Part shown: in pieces, positions 41,378 through 51,014 of the stretch
Position numbering within the stretch: the stretch's first letter is position 1
Layout of the letters: every line of letters begins with the position of its first letter
Source: Rhodococcus jostii RHA1
GTDB lineage: Bacteria > Actinomycetota > Actinomycetes > Mycobacteriales > Mycobacteriaceae
Assembly: GCF_000014565.1 (NCBI RefSeq)
Contig: NC_008268.1
Span: forward strand, 496,001-560,000
DNA length: 64,000 nucleotides
Direction of reading: 5' to 3'
Made by a program: the position numbers and the translations under genes
Notes under the pieces: generated by a model
Databases searched by the model: none
Seen by the model: only the letters and a program-made list of their open reading frames with translations
Told to the model about the DNA's origin: nothing

Positions 41378-41989
41378 ATGATGCGTCGGGAGGAATCGGC
41401 ACCGGTACCCACGCCGATCCGGTTGTGGCGACTCGGGCCGTGGAGTCGCAACCGCCTGATGCGCCGCGGCGACCGATACGAGGCCGTCCTCGTGCTGCTC
41501 GCCGCGATGCTTATACTGCTGCTGGTCCCGTGCGCCGCCGCATTCGGAACGGCGACCCACACCAGGTTGGAACAACAAACCCAAACGCTGCGCTCCGGCG
41601 TGCACCAAGTACCCGCAGTCCTGCTCGAGGACACCCACCCAGCACCCGACACCCCCGACGACGCACTTCGACACAGCCACAACCAGGACAGTGCCCGAGT
41701 CCGCTGGTCCACGCCCAACGGGGACCACACCGCCGTGGTACCCACCGATGCGCACGCGACGGCGGGTCAGACCACCACCATCAGCGTCGGCGCCGACGGC
41801 AACCTCACCGGCCCCATCCGAAGTAACCGGGAAGACACGGTGGTGGCCGTGACCGCCGCATGCGGGGTATGGGCGCTCGGATCCGGCAGCATCGCCCTCG
41901 TCCCGGCACTCGTACACGCAGTGTCGGCCCGGACCCGGATGCGGCAGTGGGCATCGGAGTGGACTCGGTTCGACGCACCACCGCGATGA
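41378..41989 (+). CDS. Rv1733c-family two-pass membrane protein
   Basis: 203 aa. The conserved actinobacterial pattern RNxLMRRGDRxEA precedes a first membrane segment (residues about 38-58). An extracytoplasmic domain of about 90 residues follows (VRWSTPNGDHTAVVP, TTTISVGADGNLTG), then a second membrane segment near 155-178 and a short basic tail. Family members in mycobacteria are hypoxia-induced; the function is not known. Two adjacent ATGs (41378, 41381) are possible starts. Confidence 0.8.
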   Translation: MMRREESAPVPTPIRLWRLGPWSRNRLMRRGDRYEAVLVLLAAMLILLLVPCAAAFGTATHTRLEQQTQTLRSGVHQVPAVLLEDTHPAPDTPDDALRHSHNQDSARVRWSTPNGDHTAVVPTDAHATAGQTTTISVGADGNLTGPIRSNREDTVVAVTAACGVWALGSGSIALVPALVHAVSARTRMRQWASEWTRFDAPPR

Positions 41990-42002
41990 CCACCAAGACC
42001 CT

Positions 42003-42935
42003 CTACCCAGCGGCAGCCGGCCTCGAGAACAGCTCGCGGTGTGCGGCGACGTACTGCTCGACCGACTGCGCGGGCTGCCCGGTGACGTCCTCGACGTCGG
42101 TGGTCAGCCGATTGTAGCGATCGTCGCGGTGCAGTGTGGCGACCGTGAGAAGGTGTTGCACGGTGTGCGACGAGATACCGGGCACCGCGCCCATCAGCTC
42201 CACGAAGCTGCCGTAGGGCAGATCGGATCCCGTTACCGGCCGACCCAAGCCACGGGTGTACTGCTCGGCGAGGCCATCGATGTCCAGGACGGCGGGGCCG
42301 GTCAGCTCGAAGACCTGCCCGATACGTCCTGCCGGATCCTGAAGAATGGCGGCGATGACGCGGGCGACGTCGGTGGCGGCAACGGGCGAGGTCCTGCCGG
42401 TACCGAACGGCAAGGCCAAGACGCCGCGTTCGGCTACCGAACGGCTCGCCACGACGGTGAACAGCGGATTGTCCAGGAAAACCGTGGGTCTGACATGGAC
42501 GACGGGCAGACCGGACCAGTTCATGATGCGCTCGGCGAGCCAGTGCAGCCGTTGGTGCCGAGACTCGTCGGTGCTGGTCGACGTCATCTGCGACACCGTC
42601 ATCTGCGACATGTTCACCAACGCCTCGAGATCGCCCCGCTCGTCGGCGATCGCGCAGACGACAGCGGCGGCCTCCAGATAGTCCGCGGAGACACTCATGT
42701 TGAAGAACATCCGCCTCACGCCCGCCAACGCTGCAGCGACGTCGCCAGGGCGGGTCAGATCGCCCACGACGATGTCCGCTCCCAGCTCCCGTAGGGCATC
42801 GGCGCGGCCGTCGTCGCGATGAACCATCGCCCGCACGGGCTCGCCACTGCGGAGCAGCAGCTCGGCGACCAACCGGCTGATACTGCTGTAACCACCGCCG
42901 ACACCGGTCATCAGGAACGGCGCGCGGTCACTCAT
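42003..42935 (-). CDS. NmrA/atypical SDR family NAD(P)-binding protein
   Basis: 310 aa. An N-terminal Rossmann-type motif (TGVGGGYSSISRLVAELLL) is followed by NmrA-like features: the strand VRAMVHRDDGRADALRELGADIVVGDL, NMSQM near 108, and VVHVRPTVFLDN near 145 in place of the classical Tyr-x3-Lys. Such proteins are redox sensors or NAD(P)H-dependent reductases. It is convergent with the Rv1733c-like gene. Confidence 0.85.
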   Translation of the reverse strand: MSDRAPFLMTGVGGGYSSISRLVAELLLRSGEPVRAMVHRDDGRADALRELGADIVVGDLTRPGDVAAALAGVRRMFFNMSVSADYLEAAAVVCAIADERGDLEALVNMSQMTVSQMTSTSTDESRHQRLHWLAERIMNWSGLPVVHVRPTVFLDNPLFTVVASRSVAERGVLALPFGTGRTSPVAATDVARVIAAILQDPAGRIGQVFELTGPAVLDIDGLAEQYTRGLGRPVTGSDLPYGSFVELMGAVPGISSHTVQHLLTVATLHRDDRYNRLTTDVEDVTGQPAQSVEQYVAAHRELFSRPAAAG

Positions 42936-43714
42936 GACCGAATCTCACTGTCCGCGTCAGCCGTGAGCCACGACTGCCCTGCTGATACGAAAATGCGCGC
43001 GATAGCCATCGTGAACCTCCTGGTTCTACCGGCCGGCGCAAACAAACAGACGGATGTGCGCCTGCGCAGGCACACCGGAGCCGACCTGCACTTCTACGAC
43101 GGTACGACAAGCCAACGCACGTCAGCCACCCAACGAGTAAGACACGGATTCGTCGGACGGCACAAGTGCTAGCGGCCGTCTCGGATGAGCGGGCTGACAA
43201 TCGCGCCTTCCTCTGGGCTACCCGAGCCGACGTCGCGAGGGCCCGTGCCGTGGAGGCGATCGCGGAAACGTCCGAGAGCTGCCCGCCGACCGCGCCCAGA
43301 TCTCGTCTGGCTCAACCTGGACCGCACGACCGTGATGCGGCAGGTCACCACCCGCACCATTCGGCGGCATCTGCGCCGTAAAGTGCTGTGCTACAGCACC
43401 ATCGAGACGCCCTTACACCGCCTCTTCCTCCTCCGCGACTACATCGTGCGGTGGGTCCTGTCGTTCGAGCGCGCCGGCGACATGCTCCGGAGCACTGATA
43501 CCGGAGGCGGGCACGGGCGCAAGATAGTTCGTCAACTCGGCCGTCACCGCAGGCGATGTCGTGATGTTTGGCGCAAACGCGGCCGGGCGCTGCCGCCGCC
43601 TCAGGCTGTAGGACGGGTGTCTACGATTGCCCGGCCCGGTCGTTCACGTACCGGCTGTCACGTCACGCACAGGCGCCACCCTAGCTTCATTAGTCCACAC
43701 CGTTCACATTGGTA
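42936..43714. other. No convincing gene
   Basis: About 780 bp. An open frame at 43185-43715 (176 codons) is Arg-rich and matches nothing I know. The stretch may hold decayed coding sequence like the following kilobase. Confidence 0.4.
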
Positions 43715-43940
43715 ATGGCGGCGCGATCGCATATGTCGCAGCCACCGCGAATTCGGTGTTGTGTTGTTTGAGCGGACCACCCGCACGGTACAGCTCACAG
43801 CTGCCGGGGCGGCGTTTCTGGGCAGGCGAAGGAAGTGCTGGGCGCGGTGGGGGTCGCCCGTAAGGCGGCACTGGCTGCGGGCAGGGGGGAGGTTGGCCGG
43901 GTCTCGTTGGGTTTTGCCGGAGCGAGTAGCGCACCGGCGG
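43715..43940 (+). pseudogene. LysR-type regulator relic
   Basis: Pieces of a LysR N-terminal region in shifting frames: HMSQPP near 43730, LFERTTRTVQLTAAGAAFLG near 43765-43820, then after a frame change AKEVLGAVGVARKAAL and GEVGRVSLGFAGASS up to about 43930. The HTH centre is deleted and the ligand domain is missing. Confidence 0.65.
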
Positions 43941-43984
43941 CTCCGCTCGGAACGGGCCCCACCCCGGAAATAGGGTACGGGCCG

Positions 43985-44290
43985 CGCTGCGGGGGTGAGG
44001 CCTACGCCCACGCCCACGCCCCCACGCTACGACGAAACGCCACCGACGCCATCCTCGACCAGATCGAACGCTTCGCACCCGGATTCCGCGACCAGATCCT
44101 CGCCACCGAAGTCCGCTCCGCCACCGACATCGACACCTACAACCCCAACTACGTCGGCGGCGACACCCTCACCGGCCGCAATGACCCCCTCCAGGTCGTC
44201 ATGCGGCCACGGATCAGCCTCGACCCCTACCGCACCGGCATCCCCGGCACCTACCTGTGCTCGGCCGCCACACCACCGGGCTGGTTCCTC
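43985..44290 (+). pseudogene. C-terminal fragment of a CrtI/phytoene-desaturase-like FAD oxidoreductase
   Basis: The frame reads AILDQIERFAPGFRDQIL, then YNPNYVGGD, then LDPYRTGIPGTYLCSAATPPG, the conserved C-terminal part of COG1233-type oxidoreductases. After PPG the expected GGGVHGMCG is replaced by unrelated sequence, and the N-terminal 400 residues are absent. It is fused in frame to the LysR relic, an accident of decay. Confidence 0.65.
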
Positions 44291-44726
44291 CCGTTGGTGA
44301 CCTTCATGCTCTCCCCAGCACTGGTCCCGATCCTGATCCACGGATGCGGACATCTGTACGACAACCTGCGACCAACCGCCCCAATCGAGAACGCACGAGA
44401 GAGGGACTGTGATCGGACGGTGTAACTGCGGGGTACGGCTACTCACGAAGCGCCGGAATGCCACCGCCTCCACCCACGATCTACAACACTTTGCGCACCC
44501 ACAGGTTTCGCTTGACGCTGCGGACCGCATCCTCGCTCCCCCCTATTACAGGGCTTTCGACACTGGGCTCCGACCCCGACCCGTTTCCAGACCGAGCCGC
44601 CAGCCTGCTACCGGGCCTCCTGGCAGCTACCCGGACCGGACTTACACCGGCAAGCGACGACGCGCTCATAGCCACACCTCTCGTGACCTGCTGGACGCAC
44701 CCTAGATCGGGTACAGCCGGGGGCGT

Positions 44727-45328
44727 TTACGGGCGATCAGCTTCGTCGCCTTCGTCCCGGCCGATCCCCGGCAACGCCCAGATAGCGGTTTCCAGGTCCC
44801 ACGCGGGCCCCCGGGCCAGCGGGGACCGGTTCACCGCGACCAGATCATCCGCGGGCCCCCGGTCCACCTCACCGGCCCGGTCCCCGGTCCTCGACCACGA
44901 ATCGAAATGCGCCCCGACATAGGCATCGCCGCCCGGATACGGGCGGCCGTAGTACCGGATCAGTGCCGCGACCGCTACGGCGTCCGAGTCCATCGCGAGT
45001 GGTCGGCAACCGCAATGTCATACCCCGCACTCTCCGACCCCCAGGCGCCGGGAACCGAACCGAGGTGGTCGCTGCGCGCCCGGCCCGGCCGGAATCAGGG
45101 CGACCGCCGCGCGGCCGCCGGCTGTCTCCGGCACAAGCGTGTGCACCTTCCCCGCCAGATCCGGCAGACCCAACGCACCCCGCCAATCACCGTAGGCCCG
45201 CGCCGGGCAGCCAGAGCCGGTTCCACGTCCACCAGCACCACCGGGCTGGTGGAGTACACGAACTGGGCGATCTCGTCGGCGGTCAGGATTTCCCCGAGCG
45301 GCGGCGTAGTTGCTGCATTCCCGGTCAT
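44727..45328 (-). pseudogene. Decayed gene(s), possibly DUF6308-like
   Basis: On the minus strand an N-terminal frame from the ATG at 45328 (MTGNAATTPPLGEILTADEI) appears to continue in another frame (LAGKVHTLVPETAGGRAAV near 45150). A further frame, 44993-44727, has GGDAYVGAHFDSW and PADDLVAVN, reminiscent of DUF6308 proteins. The frames do not join, so this is probably an inactivated gene. Weakly supported. Confidence 0.3.
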
Positions 45329-45581
45329 GGCCTCTCCCCATTGTCTGAGCTGGCTGGACGTGGTGTGCACAGTATCGCGTTGTGGCCGTGGCCCTTCGGA
45401 CTTAGCGGGAAGTGGCATCGACCCAGGGCAGAGGGGTGAGATGCCTCCGCTTCCGACAGGTGTCAGGGCAGGCGGGTGAGGTGTCGCGGTCGACCCCACC
45501 GCGCTGCTCCGAGCAGCGGCATTCTTGCCGATACGGCAAGAACTCTCGCCGAAACCGTCGGTGCTATTGCACTGTGTCGGT

Positions 45582-46418
45582 ATGGAAGAAGCAGGCGAGG
45601 TCACCGAGGTCAAGACGACATCAAGCGAGGCGGACGAATGGGATGCGCGCTACAGCGAGCGGGCTCGCGTGTGGAGCGGAGAACCCAACGGCGCACTTGT
45701 CGACGAGATGACCGGCGCACGGCCGGGACGCGCCCTGGACGTCGGTTGCGGTGAAGGCGCCGACGCGCTCTGGCTCGCCCGCCAGGGATGGGCCGTGACC
45801 GCGCTGGACGTTTCGCGCATCGCCCTCGACCGCGCCGGGGCCCACGCCGACGGGGAAGACGTGGACATCAAATGGGTATTGAGCGGACTACTCGATGCCG
45901 ATTTGCCCGCGGGTGGTTTCGACCTGGTCTCAGCTCAGTACCCCGCGTTGCGCAGAACCGCTGAGCGTTCCGCCGAACGTGCGTTGATATCCGCCGTCGC
46001 ACCGGGCGGCACCTTGCTGGTTGTGCACCACGACATCCCCGACGCGGATGCGGCGCGCGAGCACGGCTTCGATCCCGCCGACTGGGTCACCCCCGGTGAC
46101 GTGGCGGCGCTACTCGATGACAGCTGGCACATGGACGTCAACGAGGTGCGGGAGCGTTCGATCAGCGGCGGCGCGGGTGCACACCACACCCACGACGTGG
46201 TTCTGCGCGCACACAGGCTGCCCCACCAAAGCCCTTCCATCGGGCACCGGACAGCCAATGGTTCTCTCGGCGCAAACGCAGAATCACACAGGAAAACAAC
46301 GACGGGAACAGCAGCGCCCGCTTCAACTCCGTGTCGTCACTCACACGATCGCGCCCGCTACTGGGACCACCGACAGGCGCGTTGGGTCAAGCATCACGCC
46401 AACCAGACCCGAGACTAG
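45582..46418 (+). CDS. Class I SAM-dependent methyltransferase
   Basis: 278 aa. It has the SAM-binding motif LDVGCGEGADALWLARQGW near residue 50 and a TALDVS acidic strand end. The catalytic core resembles the small UbiE/tellurite-resistance type and should end near residue 210 (HDVVLRAHRL). The following 65 residues are low in pattern and rich in His, Arg and Thr, and look like read-through after loss of the original stop. The substrate is unknown. Confidence 0.8.
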   Translation: MEEAGEVTEVKTTSSEADEWDARYSERARVWSGEPNGALVDEMTGARPGRALDVGCGEGADALWLARQGWAVTALDVSRIALDRAGAHADGEDVDIKWVLSGLLDADLPAGGFDLVSAQYPALRRTAERSAERALISAVAPGGTLLVVHHDIPDADAAREHGFDPADWVTPGDVAALLDDSWHMDVNEVRERSISGGAGAHHTHDVVLRAHRLPHQSPSIGHRTANGSLGANAESHRKTTTGTAAPASTPCRHSHDRARYWDHRQARWVKHHANQTRD

Positions 46419-46581
46419 AGGCCATCATCACTGGACTGGACGAGACGCCCACCCCTAGCAGGATTGTGGCCCGACAGAGAAGATGGTCAGGAAATGTCGC
46501 CGTGGGATGTCGAGAAGCCGCGCGCGGCTTCGTCCCCGGAGTGAATACGGCCAGAATGGGCCGTACCGCACCAAGGAGAAC

Positions 46582-47010
46582 ATGATGGCCAAGTACCTGC
46601 TGCTCAAGCACTACCGGGGTGCGCCCGCATCGGTCGACGACGTGCCCATGGACCAGTGGACGCCGGAGGAGATCTCCGCCCACGTGCAGTACATGAACGA
46701 CTTCGCCGCTCGGCTCGAAAGCACCGGCGAGTTCGTCGACAGTCAGGCACTCTCCCCGGAGGGCACGTTCGTCCGCTACGACGGCGAGGGACGACCGCCG
46801 ATCACCGACGGCCCGTTCGCGGAGACCAAGGACCTGATCGCCGGCTGGATGGTGATCGACGTCGAGACCCACGAGCGGGCACTCGAGCTGGCCGGCGAGC
46901 TGTCCGCGGCCCCGGGTGCGGGTGGGAAACCGATCCACGAATGGCTCGAAGTGCGCCCATTCCTGGCCGCCTCTCCCACCGCTACGGAGTGCGGCTTTCA
47001 CAACGGGTGA
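46582..47010 (+). CDS. YCII-related (DGPF-type) protein
   Basis: 142 aa. The ferredoxin-like YCII fold is evident (KYLLLKHYRG start, DGPFAETKDLIAGWMVID near residue 75, WLEVRPF at the end). Members are often found beside ECF sigma factors, but none is here. AAGGAG precedes the start; ATGs at 46582 and 46585 are both possible. Confidence 0.82.
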   Translation: MMAKYLLLKHYRGAPASVDDVPMDQWTPEEISAHVQYMNDFAARLESTGEFVDSQALSPEGTFVRYDGEGRPPITDGPFAETKDLIAGWMVIDVETHERALELAGELSAAPGAGGKPIHEWLEVRPFLAASPTATECGFHNG

Positions 47011-47140
47011 TGACATGTCCCCCGATCCTCTGATCGCAGTGCCGGGGCCGCTCGAACAAGGCGGACTGTCTACTTCGTGGGCAGGAGTGGGTTAGAGTCG
47101 GCGACGCTGCGGATGCACCGGTTCGAGTTCGTGCCCGGCA

Positions 47141-47175
47141 GGGACTATCAGATATTCGGTGGATCTGACTCTGGC
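47141..47175 (+). repeat. Left terminal inverted repeat of the IS256-family element
   Basis: 35 bp, matches the reverse complement of 52911-52945 with about six mismatches. The best-kept parts are the outer GGGACT and the inner GATCTGA and CTGGC. Confidence 0.85.
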
Positions 47176-47183
47176 ACATCGAT

Positions 47184-47452
47184 TTAGTTCTCACTCGGGG
47201 TGAGCCGGCCCTCGAACGTGATCGCGAATGCGTTCAGTGCCGGCTTCCACCTCATTGCCCATCGTGCTCTGCCCTTCCCGGTCGGGTCCAGCGCCCGGGT
47301 CGCGAGATACAGACACTCGAGAGCCGATTGGTCCGTTGGGAAGTGCCCGCGTGCCCGGATCGCCCGCCGGTACCGGGCATTGAGGCTCTCGATGGCATTC
47401 GTCGAGCAGATGACACGCCTGATCTCGACGTCATAGAGCCCGTCGCAAAATG
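47184..47452 (-). pseudogene. IS256-family transposase, C-terminal fragment
   Basis: About 88 codons ending in TAA at 47184. It reads YDVEIRRVICSTNAIESLN, then RARGHFPTDQSALECLYL and LNAFAITFEGRLTP, the hallmark C-terminus of mutator/IS256 transposases including the catalytic Glu in NAIESLN. It is cut off at its upstream side by the IS1182-like fragment. Confidence 0.85.
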
Positions 47453-48760
47453 CGCGTTGAGAGAACGGGTGGAGCAGTCGAGTCGATTTTCTCGTTTGCT
47501 GCCGATTCTGAGGTGGCCGACTCGTTCCGGCTGGCGCGTTCAGCTGGCTGTTGCTCGGTGGATCTTCATCAGGTTGAATGCGCTGGCCGCGAGGTTGAGC
47601 TCGCCGAGGGCGCTGTTTAGACCACGGCCGGAGAATCGGTCGAGGACCTTCTTCAGGTTGCCGATGCCGGGTTCGACGGTGGCCCCGCGGCGTTTGTAGA
47701 GACGGGATCCTTCTGGTGTGCGTAGCCGGTGCGACATCGCCTGTCTCGGGCTCGCGCCTTCCGGAGGTGGTCCTGTCACGGGCTGTTCTATGACCGCTTT
47801 CGCGTGGTCGCGTGTCTTGTTCAGCGCGATTAACCGCTCTGGTCCGGGCGCAGAAAGGTTGCTGTCACTGCAGTACCCGGTGTCAGCGAGGACGACACCG
47901 ATGATGTGTTCGGATCTGCCGGTACCGGTGTGCAGCATCGCGGCGGCGCGCCCACTTGCCTCCATCATCGGTACAAGGGATGCAATGTCATTGGGACTCT
48001 GACCAATCTGTACGGCCGCGATGATTTGATCGCTGGTGCCGGCGAGTTGAGCGTTGTAGCCCTGGAGGAATCCGCGCCTGGTCGGCATTAACCGTGATTG
48101 TGGATCGGTGGTGTTGGCCACCGTCTTCGGCAATACACGTTTGGCCGGCTTCGTGGCGGAAGCTGTGTGTTCGGCTGCCAGTGCGGCTTCGACGACTCGT
48201 CGGGCGCGGATGATTCGTGAGTGCTGTTCCAATGGAACAGGTGGGGCGCCCATCGGTTTCTTCCCCGCGGCGATCAGTGCGGCACGCCGTTCGAGTTTCG
48301 ACTGGTGAGTAGCGATTTCACGTGCCAGGTGGGCGCGTGCTTCCGCGAGCCGGTGCGGTCCGTCAGGGATACGACCGACCACAGGTTCACCCGCTCGAGA
48401 TTTCGCCAACCGTGCCCGTGCCGCTGCATCGCGCTCATCTTCGTTGTTGCGCTGGCGTTTCAATTGTGCGGCCACCTCGTCGGCCGCTTGACGGATTCGC
48501 CGTGCACGACTGCTCTGGTCCATCAGCCGGGCAGGAACCCGATCATCGTCATCATGTGCACGCTGTGCAGCGCGGATGTTCTCGGTGGCGTCGGTCTGTT
48601 CGGCTTCGGCAACCATGCGAGTGACCTGCTCGCTCAGCCACTCATGCCCGCGGTTGGCGTCGATCGATGCGTTCGCGGCGATCTTGGTGCCATCGATTGC
48701 GACCGTTCCGAAGTGCCCTAGACCGGCGTGGCCGGCGATCATCAGTACCTGCGTGAACAA
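47453..48760 (-). mobile_element. IS1182-like element fragment, 5'-truncated, inside the IS256 transposase gene
   Basis: Codes for the last 400 or so residues of an IS1182-type transposase (TVAIDGTKIAANASIDANRG near the start, VVLADTGYCSDSNL in the middle, KRRGATVEPGIGNLKKVL and LAASAFNLMKIHR at the end; stop at 47540). About 120 N-terminal residues are missing. The 85 bp after the stop run up to the resumed IS256 sequence near 47452. Relative to intact IS256 transposases roughly 25 residues are lost at the junction. Confidence 0.75.
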
Positions 48761-49045
48761 CCCGGTGAACTCGTCGAACTGCTCCCGTGCGGCAGCCTCG
48801 TTGGCAGCGGTATAAATCGGTCGCAGATCCCGTGACATCTCGTCCCAGTATCTGCGGGATGCGTACCGAAACGTGTTGCGGAGCAGATGAATCACGCATG
48901 TCTGGACAATCGTTCGATCCCACACCGCGGTGATCGCGTCCGGCAAGGCCTTCAGTCCGTCACACACCACAATGCACACATCGGCGACACCTCGATGCTT
49001 GAGCTCGGTGAGGACGGCGAGCCAGAACTTCGCGAAAGCGCACAT
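47540..49045 (-). pseudogene. Chimeric open frame: IS256 transposase middle fused in frame to IS1182-like transposase
   Basis: An uninterrupted 501-codon frame. Codons 5 to about 95 are the IS256 middle (AKFWLAVLTELKHRGVADVCI, CDGLKALPDAITAVWDR, HLLRNTFRYASRRYW); the rest is IS1182-like from LFTQVLMIAGHAGLG. The initial MCAF belongs to the recombinase cassette end. The fusion is an accident of nested insertion, and neither half has a full catalytic domain set. Confidence 0.8.
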
Positions 49046-49064
49046 GTTCGCGCGAACGTGTGCG
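49039..49064. repeat. Palindromic end of the recombinase cassette (putative crossover site)
   Basis: CGCACATGTTCG (49039-49050), CG, CGAACGTGTGCG (49053-49064): a 12-2-12 palindrome with one mismatch, whose outer half is the terminal repeat. Tyrosine recombinases bind such paired arms. The right end has only one clear arm. Confidence 0.6.
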
Positions 49065-49081
49065 AGGTGACGCCTGAACTG

Positions 49082-50692
49082 TCACGGGTTCGGCAGGCGG
49101 GCGGTGTCGACGTGGTCGGAGAGGTAGGCGATGACGGCCTCGTTGCGCATGCCGTAAGCGGCGGCGACGAGTTTCGCATCGACGGTGCCGACGAGGTCGA
49201 CCAGCCGGGTGGAGCGCAAGATTCTGGGTTGAATACCGACCGCGCGCAGGGTGTGCTTGACGTAGCTGTCGGAGGCGGCCGTGCGGGTGGCCTTGGTCTG
49301 CATTGTGATCAGCACATGGGAGTTACTGCTGCCCAGGTTCCGACGGTGCTGCAGGCAGCGCTGCAGCGCGGTCCAGGTCCACAGGTCCAACGGAGTGGGA
49401 TGCGGTCGACGCCCCAGCCTGATGCGGTGCTGGTCATGGTCGATGTCGTCGTCGGCGAGGTGCTGCAGGTCCTGGGTGGTCGCGCCGTGCAGCAGGGCGG
49501 CAAGCCCGACGAACGCCTCGTGCGGGTGCACGTGGGGGTCGGTGCTCCATCGCCGGAACAATTCGCGCTGGCGGTCGACGGGAAGCGTCGGTCCGCGGAA
49601 TGCCATGGTCTGTGGCGCTTGCACCCCGGCGGTGGGATTGATGAGCATCAACCGTCGGCGCAGCGCGTAGCGGCAGAACTGCCGCAGACCGGTCAGATAG
49701 AAGGAGCGCCGGCGGGGATGTGCGTGCAGGAACGCTTCGATGTCGCCGACATCGACGACGGCCCAGTCGGTTTTGCCGCGGCGGGTGGTCAGAAACTCGG
49801 TGAAGTCGCGCAGGGCGGTCAAGCGCGCTTCGAGCGTGGCGTGCCCGCGCGGGTGGGTGCCGGTGCGGCGGGCACGGTCGCGGCCGGCGACCAGGTGCTC
49901 GGCGAACCCGATTACCGCAGGTCGTAGCGGTGCGGGCACGGCGTCGATGCGGGACTGGCGGCGGGCGGCGGCGCGGCGTTCCTCCCGGTCCGGCGGCAGT
50001 GCCAGCTTGCTCGCGGTGAGGAAGTCCTCGAGGGCCCGCGCGAGCGGCACGTCGGCGGCGACAGCGTCCAGTAGTGCCTGCGGATGCACCGGGGCATCGT
50101 CGGTCAGGTGTTTGCCGAGGCGGGTGAGCATGGCGCACGCGCGGCTGGGGTGATGACGGCCGACCAGGTAGGCGGCGAATCCGCCCAGCCAGCTGGGCGG
50201 ATCATCCAGTGCTTCAGCGAGATTGGCGGCACGGACGGTGATCCTGTGCGGCGAGCGTTCCCAACAGGGTCGGCACCGCCCGGCGCCGGTCAGTCGGGTG
50301 ACCCGGCCGCAGTCGACGCAGGCCGCATCCGGATTCGGTGGCCGGCCCGGATGTGAACACGGGCCGCAGTAGCCGGCGTCGGATCGCAAGATCCTGCGTT
50401 TGCTGCAGCGCGGGCATTCGGCTCGATCGGCGTCTCGCCGTTGCCGTCGGAGACATTCCTTGCACAGGTCTCGGGCGACGAACAGCACCGGCGCGTCGCA
50501 GATCCGGCAGGTGCGCGAGCAGCGCTCGCAGCGGCCGGTGTCCGGTTGCAGGACCCGGTCGGCACCGCAGCCCGGGCAGCGGTGTTTGACCGGGGCGTGC
50601 GAGGCCGCCCAGTGGCAGCGTGCACACAGGTCACGGTCGGGTTTGCCGACCGCGCGGCCGCAGCGACGGCAGTCCCGGATCCGGAGGGTCAT
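49082..50692 (-). CDS. Five-zinc-ribbon protein with a degenerate tyrosine-recombinase domain
   Basis: 536 aa. The first 145 residues hold ten CxxC pairs at 8/11, 23/26, 39/42, 55/58, 62/65, 77/80, 93/96, 109/112, 125/128 and 140/143, i.e. five tandem zinc ribbons. Residues about 250-536 look like a phage-integrase core-binding and catalytic fold (LTALRDFTEFLTTRRGK, FYLTGLRQFCRYALRRRLM). The catalytic set is eroded: where HxLRHT and LGH...Y are expected the sequence has RILRSTR and YGMRNEAVIAYL, and the first Arg is not evident. It is probably an accessory DNA-binding or architectural partner of the active integrase. It starts 2 nt after the XRE gene. Confidence 0.8.
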   Translation of the reverse strand: MTLRIRDCRRCGRAVGKPDRDLCARCHWAASHAPVKHRCPGCGADRVLQPDTGRCERCSRTCRICDAPVLFVARDLCKECLRRQRRDADRAECPRCSKRRILRSDAGYCGPCSHPGRPPNPDAACVDCGRVTRLTGAGRCRPCWERSPHRITVRAANLAEALDDPPSWLGGFAAYLVGRHHPSRACAMLTRLGKHLTDDAPVHPQALLDAVAADVPLARALEDFLTASKLALPPDREERRAAARRQSRIDAVPAPLRPAVIGFAEHLVAGRDRARRTGTHPRGHATLEARLTALRDFTEFLTTRRGKTDWAVVDVGDIEAFLHAHPRRRSFYLTGLRQFCRYALRRRLMLINPTAGVQAPQTMAFRGPTLPVDRQRELFRRWSTDPHVHPHEAFVGLAALLHGATTQDLQHLADDDIDHDQHRIRLGRRPHPTPLDLWTWTALQRCLQHRRNLGSSNSHVLITMQTKATRTAASDSYVKHTLRAVGIQPRILRSTRLVDLVGTVDAKLVAAAYGMRNEAVIAYLSDHVDTARLPNP

Positions 50693-50694
50693 GC

Positions 50695-51012
50695 TCAGAT
50701 CGGCGGCATCGACCGGCCCCGCCGCGATGCCTGTGTGTCGTTCGCCGCGACCTTGGTCGGGTTCGACGAGATCGGTTGTGCGACTGGGGTGGTATCGATG
50801 TCGAACAGGTCGTTCGGTGTGCAGTCCAAGGCGGTGCACAGCGCGATCAGGGTGGTCAGCTTGATCTGGCTGGGCTGTTTGGTGAACAACGCCGACACCG
50901 ACGCCGAGGACAGTTCCAATCCGGCCTTCTCGGCGAGCAGCCGTTGCAGCTGGGTGCCGGTCCAGACCTCGCGGTGGGCGGCGGCCATCCGGAGTTTCCA
51001 CCTGATCTGCAT
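50695..51012 (-). CDS. Small XRE-like helix-turn-helix protein of the cassette
   Basis: 105 aa from the ATG at 51012 (AGGAG 5 nt ahead; a GTG at 51018 overlaps the integrase stop). A Cro/C1-type HTH lies at about residues 20-70 (TGTQLQRLLAEKAGLELSSASVSALFTKQPSQIKLTTLIALCTALDCTPNDLFDI). The C-terminal 30 residues are unstructured and basic. It is a likely regulator of the operon or a directionality factor, by position and size. Confidence 0.85.
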   Translation of the reverse strand: MQIRWKLRMAAAHREVWTGTQLQRLLAEKAGLELSSASVSALFTKQPSQIKLTTLIALCTALDCTPNDLFDIDTTPVAQPISSNPTKVAANDTQASRRGRSMPPI

Positions 51013-51014
51013 GC

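Noticed and set aside
43185..43715. A 176-codon open frame
   Set aside because: No motif, odd composition, no ribosome site; may be decayed DNA.
47079..47140. tRNA-like sequence (GGGCA ... GGTTCGAGTTC ... TGCCC) at the IS256 left border
   Set aside because: The stem pairs are too few, the length is about 60 nt and no anticodon arm can be drawn; at best a relic, so not annotated as tRNA.
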